DNA of 64,000 bases, from positions 62,001 through 126,000 of the forward strand of contig JAFYSZ010000001.1 in the NCBI GenBank assembly GCA_017559135.1, written 5' to 3'. Made by a program: the position numbers and the translations under genes. The notes under the pieces were generated by a model that ran no database searches, was not told where the DNA came from, and worked only from the letters and a program-made list of their open reading frames with translations. Shown here piece by piece: positions 63,800 to 64,000 of this stretch (the stretch's first letter is position 1; each line of letters starts with the position of its first letter). This DNA is from Bacteroidales bacterium. Its GTDB lineage: Bacteria; Bacteroidota; Bacteroidia; Bacteroidales; P3.

Positions 63800-64000
63800 A
63801 TGAAATACGAAGTTATTACTGATAGATTTGAAGTAGAGAAGTTGGCTGAAGATATTTTTCTATCTGACGATAAAGCCTTTGTTCATATTGATTATGCAGA
63901 TCTTCGCACTCTTAGAAGATGCAGTACATTAAAATACGGTATCTCATTCACAATTTCTTGTTCAAACGACAAATTTATTGAGGATATATTAGATGTAATA
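63800..64000 (+). CDS. Start of an unidentified gene (cut by the window edge)
   Basis: First 67 codons only: MKYEVITDRFEVEKLAEDIF, then HIDYADLRTLRRCSTLKYG and a strand-helix pattern. The phrase 'HIDYADLRT' faintly recalls FtsZ-like proteins, but this is too little to go on. It follows the metallophosphoesterase-like gene by 15 bp in the same orientation, so it belongs to the same accessory operon. Confidence 0.6.
   Translation, partial: MKYEVITDRFEVEKLAEDIFLSDDKAFVHIDYADLRTLRRCSTLKYGISFTISCSNDKFIEDILDVI

Overview
The window reads as chromosome of a low-GC, anaerobic member of the Bacteroidota, probably the Bacteroidales. The reasons: promoters of the TTTG-N19-TAnnTTTG type; at least five secreted proteins ending in type IX secretion (T9SS) sorting domains; BACON and WbqC-type families; almost no Shine-Dalgarno sites; and a bifurcating [FeFe]-hydrogenase operon that points to fermentative life. 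I cannot name a species.

Layout. 1-2.7 kb: end of a thiamine operon (thiC, thiH, thiF). 2.7-4.6 kb: an ATPase + TOPRIM-like (DUF4276) gene pair inserted exactly at the 3' end of thiF. It is bracketed by a 164-bp direct repeat of the thiF end, so thiF stays intact. 4.9-10.9 kb: a tight five-gene minus-strand operon with a P-loop GTPase, a four-helix membrane protein, two membrane proteins that share an N-terminal domain (one with duplicated BACON domains), and a retropepsin-like aspartyl protease lipoprotein. It has its own promoter and a long structured leader RNA. This is the best candidate for an undescribed system. 11.2-12.3 kb: a WbqC-like gene and a small partner. 12.4-17 kb: the bifurcating hydrogenase operon.

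17-48.5 kb is mostly ordinary chromosome: a T9SS subtilase, gcvH, a VanZ-like gene, rpsO-pnp, a MATE-M23 fusion gene, an alpha/beta hydrolase, murB, a GT-C glycosyltransferase with TPRs, an O-antigen ligase, an ECF sigma factor with an unusual T9SS-domain anti-sigma-like partner, an M1 peptidase, tRNA-Lys, smpB, a redox-dead tandem thioredoxin-fold protein, a YitT protein, an oligopeptide-binding lipoprotein and several small secreted proteins. 48.7-60.4 kb is one giant gene for a T9SS-exported surface protein of about 3,900 residues. 60.5-64 kb is an accessory edge: a frameshifted gene, a decayed IS3-family transposase, then PP2C phosphatase, membrane protein, KptA/Tpt1 RNA 2'-phosphotransferase, a decayed metallophosphoesterase and an unfinished gene.

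Between genes there is a dispersed family of short repeats spaced exactly 21 bp apart (five loci), and a 19-bp AT-rich palindrome arm found at three loci. Neither is explained by the genes.
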